Origin: CAZOZZ01 sp965247425
GTDB lineage: Bacteria; Acidobacteriota; Terriglobia; 20CM-2-55-15
Assembly (NCBI GenBank): GCA_965247425.1
Contig: OZ252023.1
Coordinates: 992,001-1,056,000, forward strand
Reading direction: 5' to 3'
DNA length: 64,000 nt
This document shows, in pieces, positions 9,512 through 17,899 of this stretch. Under the pieces are notes generated by a model. That model ran no database searches. It was not told where the DNA came from and saw only the letters and a list, made by a program, of their open reading frames with translations. Every line of letters starts with the position of its first letter. The first letter of the stretch is position 1. Made by a program: the position numbers and the translations under genes.

Positions 9512-11044
9512 GTGTCAAGGAGATCGAAGGTGGAATTATTTGAAGAGATTCGGCGAGAGCACGAGTTTGGTGTGGGAACGATCCAGGGTGTGGCCCGGCG
9601 GCTGGGGGTGCATCGGCGGATGGTGCGTCAAGCGCTGGGAAACGCCGTGCCGCCGGCGAGGAAGAGCCCGGAGCGGAAGAGGCCGAGGCTGGAGCCGGTT
9701 ATGGAATTTATCAACGGGGTGTTGGAGGCGGACAGGCAGGCCCCGCGGAAGCAGCGGCACACCAGTCACCGGATCTACGAACGGATCCGGATGGAATTTC
9801 CGAAACATCCGATTGGGGAATCGACGGTTCGCCGGTATGTCGGGCGGCGGAAGCGGGAGATGGGTTTCATCCGACAGGAGACGTTCGTGCCGCAAAGCTA
9901 CGCCTGGGGTCAGGAAGCACAGATCGACTGGTACGAAGCCGTCGCGGAGTTGGATGGCGAACGGCAGAAGCTCCAGGTTTTCTGTATGCGGAGCATGGGC
10001 AGTGGTGGCGCATTCCATCGAGCTTATCCTCGGGCGACAAAACAGGCATTCCTGGAGGCTCATGAGTTGGGTTTCCGCTATTTTGCGGGGGTCTTCGGGG
10101 TGCTGCGTTATGACAACCTGACCAGCGCGGTGAAGAAGATTCTGCGGGGATACCGGCGTGTAGAGACCGAACGGTTCATCGCGTTTCGGTCGCATTGGAA
10201 GTTTCAAGCCGAGTTCTGCACACCCGGCGAGGGCCACGAGAAAGGCGGTGTGGAAGGCGAAGCCGGATACTTCCGGCGCAATCACCTGGTACCGGTGCCG
10301 AAGGCGAAGGACCTGGCGGATCTGAATGCGCAGCTGCTGGCCGGTTGCCGTGCCGATGAACGGCGCAAGATCGGCGATCGGGTCCAGACGGTGGGTGAAG
10401 GGATGCAGATCGAACAGCCCCATCTGCTCGCGTTATCGACCGAAGGGTTCCCTCTGGCCGAGGACAGCTTTCCACGAGTCGATGGTAAGGGATGTGTACG
10501 GGTGCGTAACAACTTCTACTCCGCCCCCGTCAAGGCCGGGACTGTGGTGCGGGCGAGCGTTTTTCCGGCCTACGTGGAGGTCTGGCACGATGGCGGATGC
10601 GTGGCGCGGCATGAGCGAGGATATGGAAACGGCCAGCACTTCTTCAATCTGGAACATTATCTGGAGGTGTTGGAGCGGAAGCCGGGCGCGCTGGCCGGGA
10701 GCAAGCCTCTGGAGCAATGGCGGCAACAGGGCCGATGGCCGAAAAGCTATGACGAGTTCTGGCAGACGTTGATCGATCGCAACGGAAAACAGAATGGGAC
10801 CCGCGCAATGGTGGAGTTGCTCCTACTGGGCCGGGAACATGGCTATAGCGAGCTGGATTCCGCATTCCAACAAGCCCTGCGCCTGGGATGCTCCGATGCC
10901 GCCGCGGCGCGCTACCTGATGACCGAGGCCCGATTCGACCGGCCGGCGGCGCCGCGACTGGAAGTGGCCGCACTACGCGCTTATGAGCGGCCCCTGCCGG
11001 AGGTGAATACTTACGATGCACTGCTCACTGCGGAGGTGGTCTAG
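9512..11044 (+). CDS. istA: IS21-family transposase IstA, copy 1
   Basis: A 510-residue DDE transposase. The N-terminus carries a helix-turn-helix (VARRLGVHRRMVRQAL, about residues 27-42). The catalytic triad lies in QIDWYEA, LRYDNLTSAV and EKGGVEGEAGYFRRN. The GTG start at 9512 is preceded by GGAGGGA. The gene ends in TAG, which shares its G with the GTG of istB. The only protein difference I see from copy 2 is Lys versus Gln in the RATKQAF segment. Confidence 0.93.
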   Translation: MSRRSKVELFEEIRREHEFGVGTIQGVARRLGVHRRMVRQALGNAVPPARKSPERKRPRLEPVMEFINGVLEADRQAPRKQRHTSHRIYERIRMEFPKHPIGESTVRRYVGRRKREMGFIRQETFVPQSYAWGQEAQIDWYEAVAELDGERQKLQVFCMRSMGSGGAFHRAYPRATKQAFLEAHELGFRYFAGVFGVLRYDNLTSAVKKILRGYRRVETERFIAFRSHWKFQAEFCTPGEGHEKGGVEGEAGYFRRNHLVPVPKAKDLADLNAQLLAGCRADERRKIGDRVQTVGEGMQIEQPHLLALSTEGFPLAEDSFPRVDGKGCVRVRNNFYSAPVKAGTVVRASVFPAYVEVWHDGGCVARHERGYGNGQHFFNLEHYLEVLERKPGALAGSKPLEQWRQQGRWPKSYDEFWQTLIDRNGKQNGTRAMVELLLLGREHGYSELDSAFQQALRLGCSDAAAARYLMTEARFDRPAAPRLEVAALRAYERPLPEVNTYDALLTAEVV

Positions 11045-11856
11045 TGTCCGCCACAGCCGGCGGGGTCGAACAGGCGGCGATTCAGCAGTACTGTAAAGCT
11101 CTCCGGACGCCCACGATCGGAACGCAGTTTGCGGCCATGGCCGAGCAGGCCCAGCGGGAAGAGCACACCTACACACGGTATCTGGAAGCCTTGCTGGCGA
11201 TGGAAGTTGAAGAACGCGAACGGAACACCGTGGCCCGGCGGATTCAAGCCGCACGTTTCCCTCGAATGAAGACACTCGAGGACTTTGACTTCTCGCGGTC
11301 GAAGGTTCCAGCCAACCGGATCCGTGGACTCGCAGACGGTGGCTATTTAGAACACGCCGAACCTGTCGTCCTGATCGGGGAGTGTGGAACGGGCAAGACG
11401 CACCTGGCCACAGGACTGTGCGTGGCCGCTTGTCGGCAGAAGAAGCGGGTTCGCTTTACGACGGCCGCCGGCTTGATCAACGAGTTGGTCGAGGCCCACC
11501 ACAACGACCAGTTCCGCCGGGTTCTGGCCCGATGGTTCCGATACGAGTTGATTGCCATCGACGAAGTCGGCTATGTCCCGATGGCAGACCTCGGCGCCGA
11601 ACTCCTCTTTCAAGTCATCTCGGATCGAGCCGAGCGGGCGACGGTGATCTTGACAACGAATCTGCCGTTCTCGGAATGGACCCAGGTGTTTCCCAATGTT
11701 CGGCTGTGCAAGGCGTTGCTGGACCGGATAACCGATCGCGCTCACATCATCGAGACCGGAACCGAATCCTTCCGGTTTCGGCGCACGTTGGAGAAACGAC
11801 AGAAACCACGGCATCCGCCTGGAAAGGAGAAACCCGCGAAACAAACCACGTCCTGA
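11044..11856 (+). CDS. istB: IS21-family helper ATPase IstB, copy 1
   Basis: A 270-residue AAA+ ATPase of the DnaC/IstB type that activates the IstA transposase and helps choose target DNA. Walker A is GECGTGKTHLA (about residue 105) and Walker B is LIAIDEVGY. The GTG start shares one base with the istA stop, so translation is coupled. It differs from copy 2 by one residue (Ala versus Ser in RRIQAARFPR). It appears intact. Confidence 0.93.
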   Translation: MSATAGGVEQAAIQQYCKALRTPTIGTQFAAMAEQAQREEHTYTRYLEALLAMEVEERERNTVARRIQAARFPRMKTLEDFDFSRSKVPANRIRGLADGGYLEHAEPVVLIGECGTGKTHLATGLCVAACRQKKRVRFTTAAGLINELVEAHHNDQFRRVLARWFRYELIAIDEVGYVPMADLGAELLFQVISDRAERATVILTTNLPFSEWTQVFPNVRLCKALLDRITDRAHIIETGTESFRFRRTLEKRQKPRHPPGKEKPAKQTTS

Positions 11857-11968
11857 GGGTCGGATCGCCGCGCGGTCGTCGATCCTGGGCGATCCTGGAA
11901 ACGGAGTTTTTTCCCGAAAGAAAGAAAAAGAACCAAAAAGAAAGAAACGGAGGCCTGTGGAAGATGAC

Positions 11969-12007
11969 GCGCTGTGGAAATCCTAAAAACCAGGATTTCC
12001 ACAGCGC
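11969..12007. terminator. 16-bp perfect stem-loop in the IS21 3' region
   Basis: GCGCTGTGGAAATCCT pairs perfectly with its complement after a 7-base A-rich loop, about 110 bp after istB. In copy 2 (32760-32798) one arm has a single base change that breaks one pair. It may terminate istAB transcription or block read-through; no long T-run follows. Confidence 0.5.
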
Positions 12008-12152
12008 TTGGAAAAGCCTCGCCAAGGGCGCTCGGCTTTCCCACATCTACAACACAGGCCCGACGGTAATTATCACTACTCGGAATTATTAACAGGAGGG
12101 GGTGGGCCAAATCAGACGATCAAAAGTGGGCCAGACCGGGTGGACAAACCCA

Positions 12153-12321
12153 CACATCGTGAGCAGGCATCGATATGACCGCCGAGAGCCGCTGTGCGGC
12201 AATGCTGGATGGCGTGCATCACCTTGAGCTGCTGGAAATGGATTCGTTTTCGATGGCGGTCGATAAAGTCGTTGCCCGCGGCGCGAAGGATGTCGGCCAC
12301 CTCCACGGTGGGCCGGGTCAT
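12153..12321 (-). pseudogene. IS91-type transposase, 5' part
   Basis: The first 56 codons of the broken HUH transposase, starting at ATG 12321, which overlaps the integrase stop as ATGA. It encodes RHRKRIHFQQLKVMHAIQHC and HIDACSRC, the start of the cysteine-rich N-terminal domain that continues across the IS21 insertion at 9396. After the break the frame reads a few codons into the IS21 end and stops. Confidence 0.82.
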
Positions 12322-13214
12322 TGTTTCTGCTTCCTTCTTTTGGACCGCTTCACCGCATCGAGGCTGGAAACCGCCATGGTCTCCACCGGATTGGTGACCG
12401 CCTGCAGGTGACGTCGAGACAGGTGCAGATAGACGCTGGTGGCTCGCAGGTCCGCGTGACCCATTAACATCTGAATGGTGCGGAGATCGGTGCCATTTTC
12501 AAGTAGGTGAGTGGCCCAGCTGTGACGCAGCGTGTGCGGGGATACGCGTTTCTTGATTCCGGCACGTTTCGCCGCATCGTGTACGGCGGACCACACGCAC
12601 TTGGGGGTGAGGGGTTTGTCGGCGCGCCAGTTGTTCACCATGCCCGGAAACAAATAGGTCTTGGGCTTCATCCAACACCAGTATTCTCGTAGCGTCTGCA
12701 AGAGCTTTGGTGTCAATGGCACGTCGCGATCACGATGACCCTTGCCCTGACGGATGTGGATGATCATGCGCTCGCTATCAACATCCTCGGCCTTCAACCG
12801 GATCAACTCGGCTCGGCGCATCCCGGTGGCGTACAAGGTCATGAGCATCGCGTAATCCAGCAAATTCTTTGCCGAGTCGATCAGTCGTGCGACCTCGTCC
12901 TGGCTCAAAACCGTCGGCAATCGTTTCGGGGTTCTGGGATATGGGAGATCCAGCTTCAGGTATGGACGCCGCAGCGTCTTTACAAAAAAGAACCGCAAGG
13001 CGGCAATGTACAAGCCGACAGTCTTGGCCGCGAGCTTTCGCTCCCGGATCAGATGTAGGTGATACTGCCGCAGGTCTTCCTGACTGAGACGATCGGGGCG
13101 CGTGCCAAAATAGCCCGCAAAGTCTTCAACGACTCGCAGGTAACTTCGGATGGTGATCGGAGAGAAATTACGACGCTGGAGTTCCTCCAGCATCCGTTTA
13201 CGCAGGTCCGTCAT
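12318..13214 (-). CDS. Tyrosine recombinase of the composite element
   Basis: A site-specific integrase of about 298 residues with an N-terminal SAM-like core-binding domain (RRNFSPITIRSYLRVVEDFA) and a C-terminal catalytic domain. The catalytic residues are visible: Arg in YATGMRRAEL, the HTLRHSWATHLL motif, and GH..LRAT plus the nucleophile in SVYLHLS. I set the start at ATG 13214 because AAGGAGG lies 6 bases upstream; the 24-base extension to 13238 has no such site. The stop overlaps the IS91-type transposase start (ATGA). It probably acts in resolution or integration of this element; it is closer to element-borne XerD-like recombinases than to phage integrases. Confidence 0.88.
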   Translation of the reverse strand: MTDLRKRMLEELQRRNFSPITIRSYLRVVEDFAGYFGTRPDRLSQEDLRQYHLHLIRERKLAAKTVGLYIAALRFFFVKTLRRPYLKLDLPYPRTPKRLPTVLSQDEVARLIDSAKNLLDYAMLMTLYATGMRRAELIRLKAEDVDSERMIIHIRQGKGHRDRDVPLTPKLLQTLREYWCWMKPKTYLFPGMVNNWRADKPLTPKCVWSAVHDAAKRAGIKKRVSPHTLRHSWATHLLENGTDLRTIQMLMGHADLRATSVYLHLSRRHLQAVTNPVETMAVSSLDAVKRSKRRKQKQ

Positions 13215-13302
13215 GTAGGCCTCCTTTGAAGCCCACACTCTACAGTTTGCTTAGCACCGTTCGCTCAGCCCACGCGTAGCGTCCGCCGCGACAGCGGCTT
13301 CG

Positions 13303-13310
13303 TTCAAACG
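13303..13310. repeat. Flanking direct repeat, right copy (TTCAAACG)
   Basis: The partner of 8041-8048; it marks the other junction of the insertion in purH. Confidence 0.8.
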
Positions 13311-14283
13311 TCCCTATCCATTCCTGACGTTCCTGCTTGCTTATCGGGTCCGGCGGCTCGTTCAGCCCTTCGAGCATGGTTTCCCGTTCGGGCTCGGAAA
13401 GTTGTTCCCAGAGCAGGTACCGATCGACGGTGTTGGCACGCGCGGTCCTGTTCATTTGTCCATCGAACTTGAGGCCGAGTGTCTTCGGGTGTTGCTGGAG
13501 AAACCACTTGTCTGCTTTGTCACAGGCCAGGCGCGTGCAGTGGATTCTAGACTGCTGGCCTGCACCGACGCCGATAACCTGCCCGTCAAAGGCGACGCAC
13601 ACGGAGTTCGACTGCGTGTACTTGACGGCAATCGTCGCCACCATCAGCGTTTCGATCGCGTCGATTGGAAGCGGTGTTGAGGTGATGTCGTGCTCAAACA
13701 AGGCAGGACCGATGTCCAGGTTGTTGCGCTCTTGTTCGAGTCGAAATCCGAAGAGCTCCCGGTGCTCTGTTTCCGGCGGTACATAATCGGGATCCATCTG
13801 GAAAACGAGATAGTTTCCTTTTTTCTTGCTCTTGAGGATGTCGAGTGCGTCGGGTTCAAATCCGGGCGCGATGACGAGGTCGGAGACTTCGCGCCTCAGG
13901 ACCTCCGCCATCGATCTGTCGACTGTGTCGCTAACAGCGGCAACATCTCCGAACGAGCTCATCCGGTCCCCCGCTCTGGCCCGTACATACGCCGTTGCAA
14001 CCTCGGACAGGTCTTGATCTGCGAGGAACTGAGAGGCTCGGAGGGCGCTTGAAACCGGTCGGGCTATGGCGGCCCCCGCGGGACTGGTGTGCTTGAATGA
14101 CGCTGCACCGCACCGTCCGGTTGCCAGTCGAAGCTCTCGGGCCAGTTGCCATGCTCCGAGCGCATCGAGAATATTGATGTAGCTGGGTTTCCCGTTCAAC
14201 ACCCTGAGCGGCGAAGGGTCCGGCAAGACGAGACGTGCGGGGATCTGATGAGGATTGCATCCGTACTTCAGTTCGAGAATCAC
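13303..14283 (-). pseudogene. purH: purH (AICAR formyltransferase) 5' portion
   Basis: The first 327 codons of a monofunctional AICAR formyltransferase, which makes FAICAR in the penultimate step of IMP synthesis; the IMP cyclohydrolase domain of classical PurH is absent. Features include LKYGCNPHQIPARL at the N-terminus, FKHTSPAGAA, and YTQSNSVCVAFDGQVIGVGAGQQSR. The start is GTG 14283 behind AAGGA. The host frame ends at the insertion after TFE; translation then runs 21 codons into the element and stops at 13240. Loss of the last 60 residues removes the conserved SSDAF region, so activity is very unlikely. The cell would need a second copy, another FAICAR enzyme, or external purines. Confidence 0.9.
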
Positions 14284-14320
14284 TCCTTATCCTCCTGGAA
14301 AAAACACCACTTCAAAAAAG

Positions 14321-14346
14321 AAAGGCGTGGTTTGAACCACGCCTTT
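14321..14346. terminator. Perfect hairpin between purH and the PPIase gene
   Basis: AAAGGCGTGG and CCACGCCTTT pair with a 6-base loop. On the minus strand the stem is followed by CTTTTTTGAA, so it should end transcription of the PPIase gene before purH begins. Confidence 0.8.
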
Positions 14347-14365
14347 ATCCGTTCAGACTGACACT

Positions 14366-14536
14366 TAGGGACCGCTCAAGAATAACTTCACATTTTGGCA
14401 TCCCATCTTCGGCCGCTCCTCAATCGCAGATCCTCGAAATAGCGGGGCTATTCCTCCGGTCAGTTCAATCGGTCGCGACCGAATCTGACGCAAACCTGGG
14501 CGCCAATTCTGTGAAATTATTCTTGAGCGGTCCCTA
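14366..14536. mobile_element. MITE-like element D (27-bp inverted repeats)
   Basis: A 171-bp non-coding unit whose ends match 26 of 27 bases in inverted orientation. The left end begins TAGGGACCGCTCAAGAATAA and the right end is its complement ending CGGTCCCTA. It starts and ends in TA and lies only 3 bp beyond the stop of the PPIase gene. No transposase is encoded, so it is either a non-autonomous element or a very long cruciform. Confidence 0.75.
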
Positions 14537-14539
14537 GCC

Positions 14540-16474
14540 CTAAATAATCGTCTGTGCGATCTGCTGCACCATCTGGTCGTTGATCTGGATTTCGCCGTCC
14601 CGCTCCATCCTGTCGCGAACCCCCTTGTTGTAGGAGTCGAACAAACGACCCTTTTTCTGGTCGAGAAGTTGGGTTCGGAGCGTGTCGAGCTCGTTCTGCA
14701 TCGCTTCGGGATCGACGTCTTCCGTGTCCGTCACGACGAACGCGATCGTCTTGCCCGCAATAGTCACCGGCTTGCCGGGAGTATTCAGATCGAGGCTGAA
14801 GATCTGGTCGTCAAGGCCGGCCGTCGAACCGAAGTCCGCTATGAACCCTTCACGTGTCAGCATTTCGCTGGACTGAACTTCCACGCCGACGGCCGTGGCG
14901 ACCGCCGCCAGGCTGCTTCCGCCTCCTAGAAGTTCCTCCGCCTGGGTTGCTTTGTCCTGGGCCACATCGCGTGCCTTCTCCGCTCGCAGGTCATCATCCA
15001 CTTGCTCGGTCGCTTCTTCGAAAGACGCGGGATGAGCGTCGACGATTTCGATGACGGTTGGAATCGCGTATCCATCCTTAACGGGCACGGAGGTTCCGAT
15101 TTCGTTCAAGGCCATCGAGAAGATTCGGTTTTCGAAGTCCACCGTTTCTTCCAGTTGTTCGATGGTCTCGCCGCGACCCACGAGTTGGGTTTCACGAACT
15201 TCCGCATCGAACGTCTGGGCGACCGCTTCAAAATCCGGGTTGCCCACCAGTGCCACCGCTACGCTCTGGGCCAGGTCTGAAGCCTGCTCGGCGGCCTTTC
15301 GAAACTTCACGATCGAATCGATGCCGACGCGAACTTCCTCGAAAGGCCGTATCCGGGACTCTTCTTTCTCGTTCACGCGGATGATGTGTATGCCGAATTC
15401 CGTTTCGACCAGGTCGCTCGTGGCGCCCTCGCCGAGGCTGAAGGCGACGTTTTCGAATGCGGGAACCATCTGTCCCGGTCCGAAGTAGCCCAGGTCTCCC
15501 CCGACTGCTGCCGATGTGTCGTCGGAATACTCCCGGGCCAGTTCGTCGAAGTCCTCGCCGGCCTTGGCGCGCGAGAGAACACCCGCAGCTGTTTCCCGGA
15601 TCGCGGTTATTTCTTCTGTTGTCTTTTCCTGAGTCCTGAACAGGATGTGTTGTGCCTTTATACGCGCTGGCAGCTCGTATTCCGGTTCGTGCTCCTCGAA
15701 GTATTCCTGAAGTTCTGCATCGCTGACTTCCATCTCGGTCCGGATCTTGATGGTGTCGATGAAAACGTAACGCGAGCGCCTCTTTTCCTGGACGTTGTAT
15801 CGGGCGAGATTTTTCTCGTGATACTCGCGACGCTCCTCCTCGGTCATCTCGATTCCATCTGCAAACGCGGGACCGTCCGTGATGAAATAGTCCAGTTGGA
15901 CTTTCTCGTTACGGTTTCTGTATTCCGTTTCGACTTCCTCGTCTGAAATAGTTGTGGCGGCGGTCAGAAAGCTGTACAGCTTCTGCATCATGATCTGGTT
16001 ACGAACGCTGTCTTCAAACTCTGAAATCGTCAGATTGTTCTGAGCCAGCAGATTCTCGTAACTGGTGAGACCGATGAAGGCGCCGGCCTCCTGGAAGACT
16101 GGATTCTCCAGGATGGTCCGTTGAATTTCGGCGGCCGAAACATTCAAACCCAGCCGTTTGGCTTCGGCGACCATCACGTACTGGTCCACAAGCGCGTTGA
16201 GAATCTGAGTTTCGAACCGGAACGCCCGCAGCATTTCTGCCGTCATCTGGCCCTGGCTGCGCATCTGGTTTATGTAATTGCGATAGGCAGTCTGAAACTC
16301 GCGCGCCGTCACGACCTCGCTACCGACGTCCGCCACGTCGCTTGTCAGGCTCACCATGCCGGCGTCCCCGATCCCCGGTATGAACGCGATCACAAGCGAG
16401 CCGCTCAGAGCGAAAATAACGATGATCAGGATCCATTTCAGGCGCGACTTCTGCTGCCGGAAGAAACTCAGCAT
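14540..16474 (-). CDS. Membrane-anchored peptidyl-prolyl isomerase (SurA/PpiD-like)
   Basis: A 644-residue periplasmic folding factor on an N-terminal anchor. Residues 11-33 form the membrane segment (WILIIVIFALSGSLVIAFIP). A SurA-type N-terminal chaperone domain follows (about 40-230), then a PpiC rotamase domain (about 265-365) with KAQHILFRTQE, AREYSDDTSAAVGGDLGYFG and LVETEFGIHIIRVNE. The C-terminal region may be a second, degenerate rotamase domain. Domain order matches PpiD, which sits at the Sec translocon and helps outer-membrane and secreted proteins fold. It is transcribed alone, divergently from mreB, with MITE-like element D directly after its stop. Confidence 0.85.
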   Translation of the reverse strand: MLSFFRQQKSRLKWILIIVIFALSGSLVIAFIPGIGDAGMVSLTSDVADVGSEVVTAREFQTAYRNYINQMRSQGQMTAEMLRAFRFETQILNALVDQYVMVAEAKRLGLNVSAAEIQRTILENPVFQEAGAFIGLTSYENLLAQNNLTISEFEDSVRNQIMMQKLYSFLTAATTISDEEVETEYRNRNEKVQLDYFITDGPAFADGIEMTEEERREYHEKNLARYNVQEKRRSRYVFIDTIKIRTEMEVSDAELQEYFEEHEPEYELPARIKAQHILFRTQEKTTEEITAIRETAAGVLSRAKAGEDFDELAREYSDDTSAAVGGDLGYFGPGQMVPAFENVAFSLGEGATSDLVETEFGIHIIRVNEKEESRIRPFEEVRVGIDSIVKFRKAAEQASDLAQSVAVALVGNPDFEAVAQTFDAEVRETQLVGRGETIEQLEETVDFENRIFSMALNEIGTSVPVKDGYAIPTVIEIVDAHPASFEEATEQVDDDLRAEKARDVAQDKATQAEELLGGGSSLAAVATAVGVEVQSSEMLTREGFIADFGSTAGLDDQIFSLDLNTPGKPVTIAGKTIAFVVTDTEDVDPEAMQNELDTLRTQLLDQKKGRLFDSYNKGVRDRMERDGEIQINDQMVQQIAQTII

Positions 16475-16812
16475 AAATACCCCTCCAACTCGAAATACAA
16501 ACCACTTATGCTATCAAAACGGTCGACGACCTTGCATGGATTTATCCCTTTGCGGGAGGATTTCCGCGACTTCGACGTGAATCTGGTTCTGGCGTGCAAA
16601 TAATGACGGGGTCATCCAAGATCGCTGTCTTCGGCTGCCCAAGTTGTCCTTCCACGTAAACAAACTGGCAATTACCGGTTCATTTTCACTATGATAGGTC
16701 CACTTCTCCGGTCAGTCCGGAGGTCCCGGCAGTTCTTTGAAGCGGTCTTTGGAGTCGCTTCGGGCAGCATGAGACGCAATTTATGCGCGGTTGAGGAACC
16801 GAAAGAGAGTCT
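16475..16812. promoter_or_regulatory. Divergent intergenic region, PPIase gene / mreB
   Basis: 338 bp without a gene. It must hold promoters for both directions. The best sigma-70-like word toward mreB is TATGAT at 16690-16695; a CTGGCA at 16665-16670 is a poor -35 with 19-bp spacing, so the assignment is weak. mreB has only AAAGAGAG as ribosome site. Confidence 0.35.
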
Positions 16813-17838
16813 ATGAATTTCCGCCCGCTGTTCAGTTTCTTTTCAAGCGACCTGGCCATTGATCTTGGAACCGCCAACACGCTGGTCTATGCGAAGGGTC
16901 GCGGCATCGTCGTTAATGAGCCGTCAATTGTCGCCATTAACAAGGTCACGAACCAGGTTGAAGCCGTCGGTAAGGAAGCCAAGGACATGCTTGGCCGGAC
17001 TCCTGGCAACATCATTGCAATCCGGCCGATGAAAGACGGTGTGATAGCCGATTTTACCGTCACAGAAAAGATGTTGACCTACTTCATCCAGAAGGCTCAC
17101 GGACGAAAGGTGCTCGTGCATCCGCGGATCGTCATCGGCGTTCCAGCCGGCATCACACAGGTTGAAAAACGCGCGGTTCAGGACTCGGCGTATCGCGCCA
17201 AGGCGAGCGAAGTCCATCTTGTCGAGCAGGCCATGGCAGCCGCGATCGGTTCCGGATTACCGGTCACCGAGCCGTCGGGCAACATGATTGTCGATATTGG
17301 CGGCGGTACGACTGAGATTGCCGTGATCTCGTTGTCGGGAATCGTTCACAGTCGATCCGACAAGGTAGCTGGCAACGAGATGGATGAGGGGATCACGCAG
17401 TACATCAAGCGCAAACACAACCTGCTGATCGGTGAACGCACAGCGGAACGGATCAAGATGGAGATCGGGTCCGCGTACCCTCTCGCGGAGGCCCGGACCA
17501 TGGAGATCAAGGGCCGGGATTTGATGGAAGGAGTGCCCAAGAGCATCATGATCTCAGACGAAGAGATTCGCGAGGCTCTCGACGAATGTATCAACGTGCT
17601 CGTTAACTCCATCCGCATCGTTCTCGAGCGGACGCCACCGGAACTCTCTTCCGACATTGCCGACCGGGGGATCGTCCTGGCAGGCGGGGGAGGGTTGATC
17701 CAGAACCTTGATCAACGGATTCGGGAGGAAACAGGACTCCCCGTCACCCTTGCTGAAAACCCCCTCTCCTGCGTGGTCATGGGTACGTCGAAAATGTTGA
17801 GCGACTTCGTGCTGCTGCGAAAGATCGCCCTAACGTAG
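16813..17838 (+). CDS. mreB: Rod shape-determining actin MreB
   Basis: A 341-residue bacterial actin that forms membrane-bound filaments guiding lateral wall synthesis. Seen in the sequence: the phosphate-1 loop SSDLAIDLGTANTLVY, phosphate-2 MIVDIGGGTTEIAVISLSG, and the adenosine motif DRGIVLAGGGGLIQNLD. The N-terminus MNFRPLFSFFSS is the amphipathic membrane-binding helix found in many Gram-negative MreB proteins. It heads the mreB-mreC-mreD-mrdA-rodA operon, with 61 bp to mreC. Confidence 0.97.
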   Translation: MNFRPLFSFFSSDLAIDLGTANTLVYAKGRGIVVNEPSIVAINKVTNQVEAVGKEAKDMLGRTPGNIIAIRPMKDGVIADFTVTEKMLTYFIQKAHGRKVLVHPRIVIGVPAGITQVEKRAVQDSAYRAKASEVHLVEQAMAAAIGSGLPVTEPSGNMIVDIGGGTTEIAVISLSGIVHSRSDKVAGNEMDEGITQYIKRKHNLLIGERTAERIKMEIGSAYPLAEARTMEIKGRDLMEGVPKSIMISDEEIREALDECINVLVNSIRIVLERTPPELSSDIADRGIVLAGGGGLIQNLDQRIREETGLPVTLAENPLSCVVMGTSKMLSDFVLLRKIALT

Positions 17839-17899
17839 GCTCCTAGTGCGGTGGTAGACATGGTGGTCTGCTTACCCTACTAGTCGGACTTCAGTCACC

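Larger units (their letters stand above)
9403..12152 (+). mobile_element. IS21-family element, copy 1
   Basis: A 2,750-bp element with TG...CA ends, flanked by the hexamer CACATC. It carries istA and istB. Its left end has the word TTGGCCCACTTTTGATCGTT followed by TGATTTGGCCCACCCC, and both recur in inverted orientation at the right end (12100-12140). Such multiple subterminal repeats are typical transposase-binding sites of IS21 elements. It sits inside the IS91-type transposase gene. A near-identical copy is at 30054-32943. Confidence 0.92.
8049..13302. mobile_element. Integrase plus IS91-type transposon, interrupted by IS21
   Basis: A 5,254-bp insertion in purH, flanked by 8-bp direct repeats. 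Without the 2,750-bp IS21 copy and its duplicated hexamer, the parent element is about 2.5 kb and carries two genes reading leftward: a tyrosine recombinase (12318-13214) and an IS91-type HUH transposase (12321 down to 8384), joined by an ATGA overlap. About 335 bp of non-coding sequence lies between the transposase end and the left boundary. The right end carries a palindromic GC-rich stretch near CCGCCGCGACAGCGG. Clear terminal inverted repeats are not visible. An 8-bp duplication is unusual for IS91-family rolling-circle elements and points to another insertion chemistry, possibly involving the tyrosine recombinase. Confidence 0.8.

Noticed and set aside
11382..12092. 236-codon frame overlapping istB.
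   Set aside because: It is a shadow in another frame of the IS21 element, present identically in both copies, with no motif.
17838..17899. Further element A remnant between mreB and mreC (GGCTCCTAG at 17842).
   Set aside because: Only nine bases match the tip and no second end or core is present; the same word near 38187 is also isolated.
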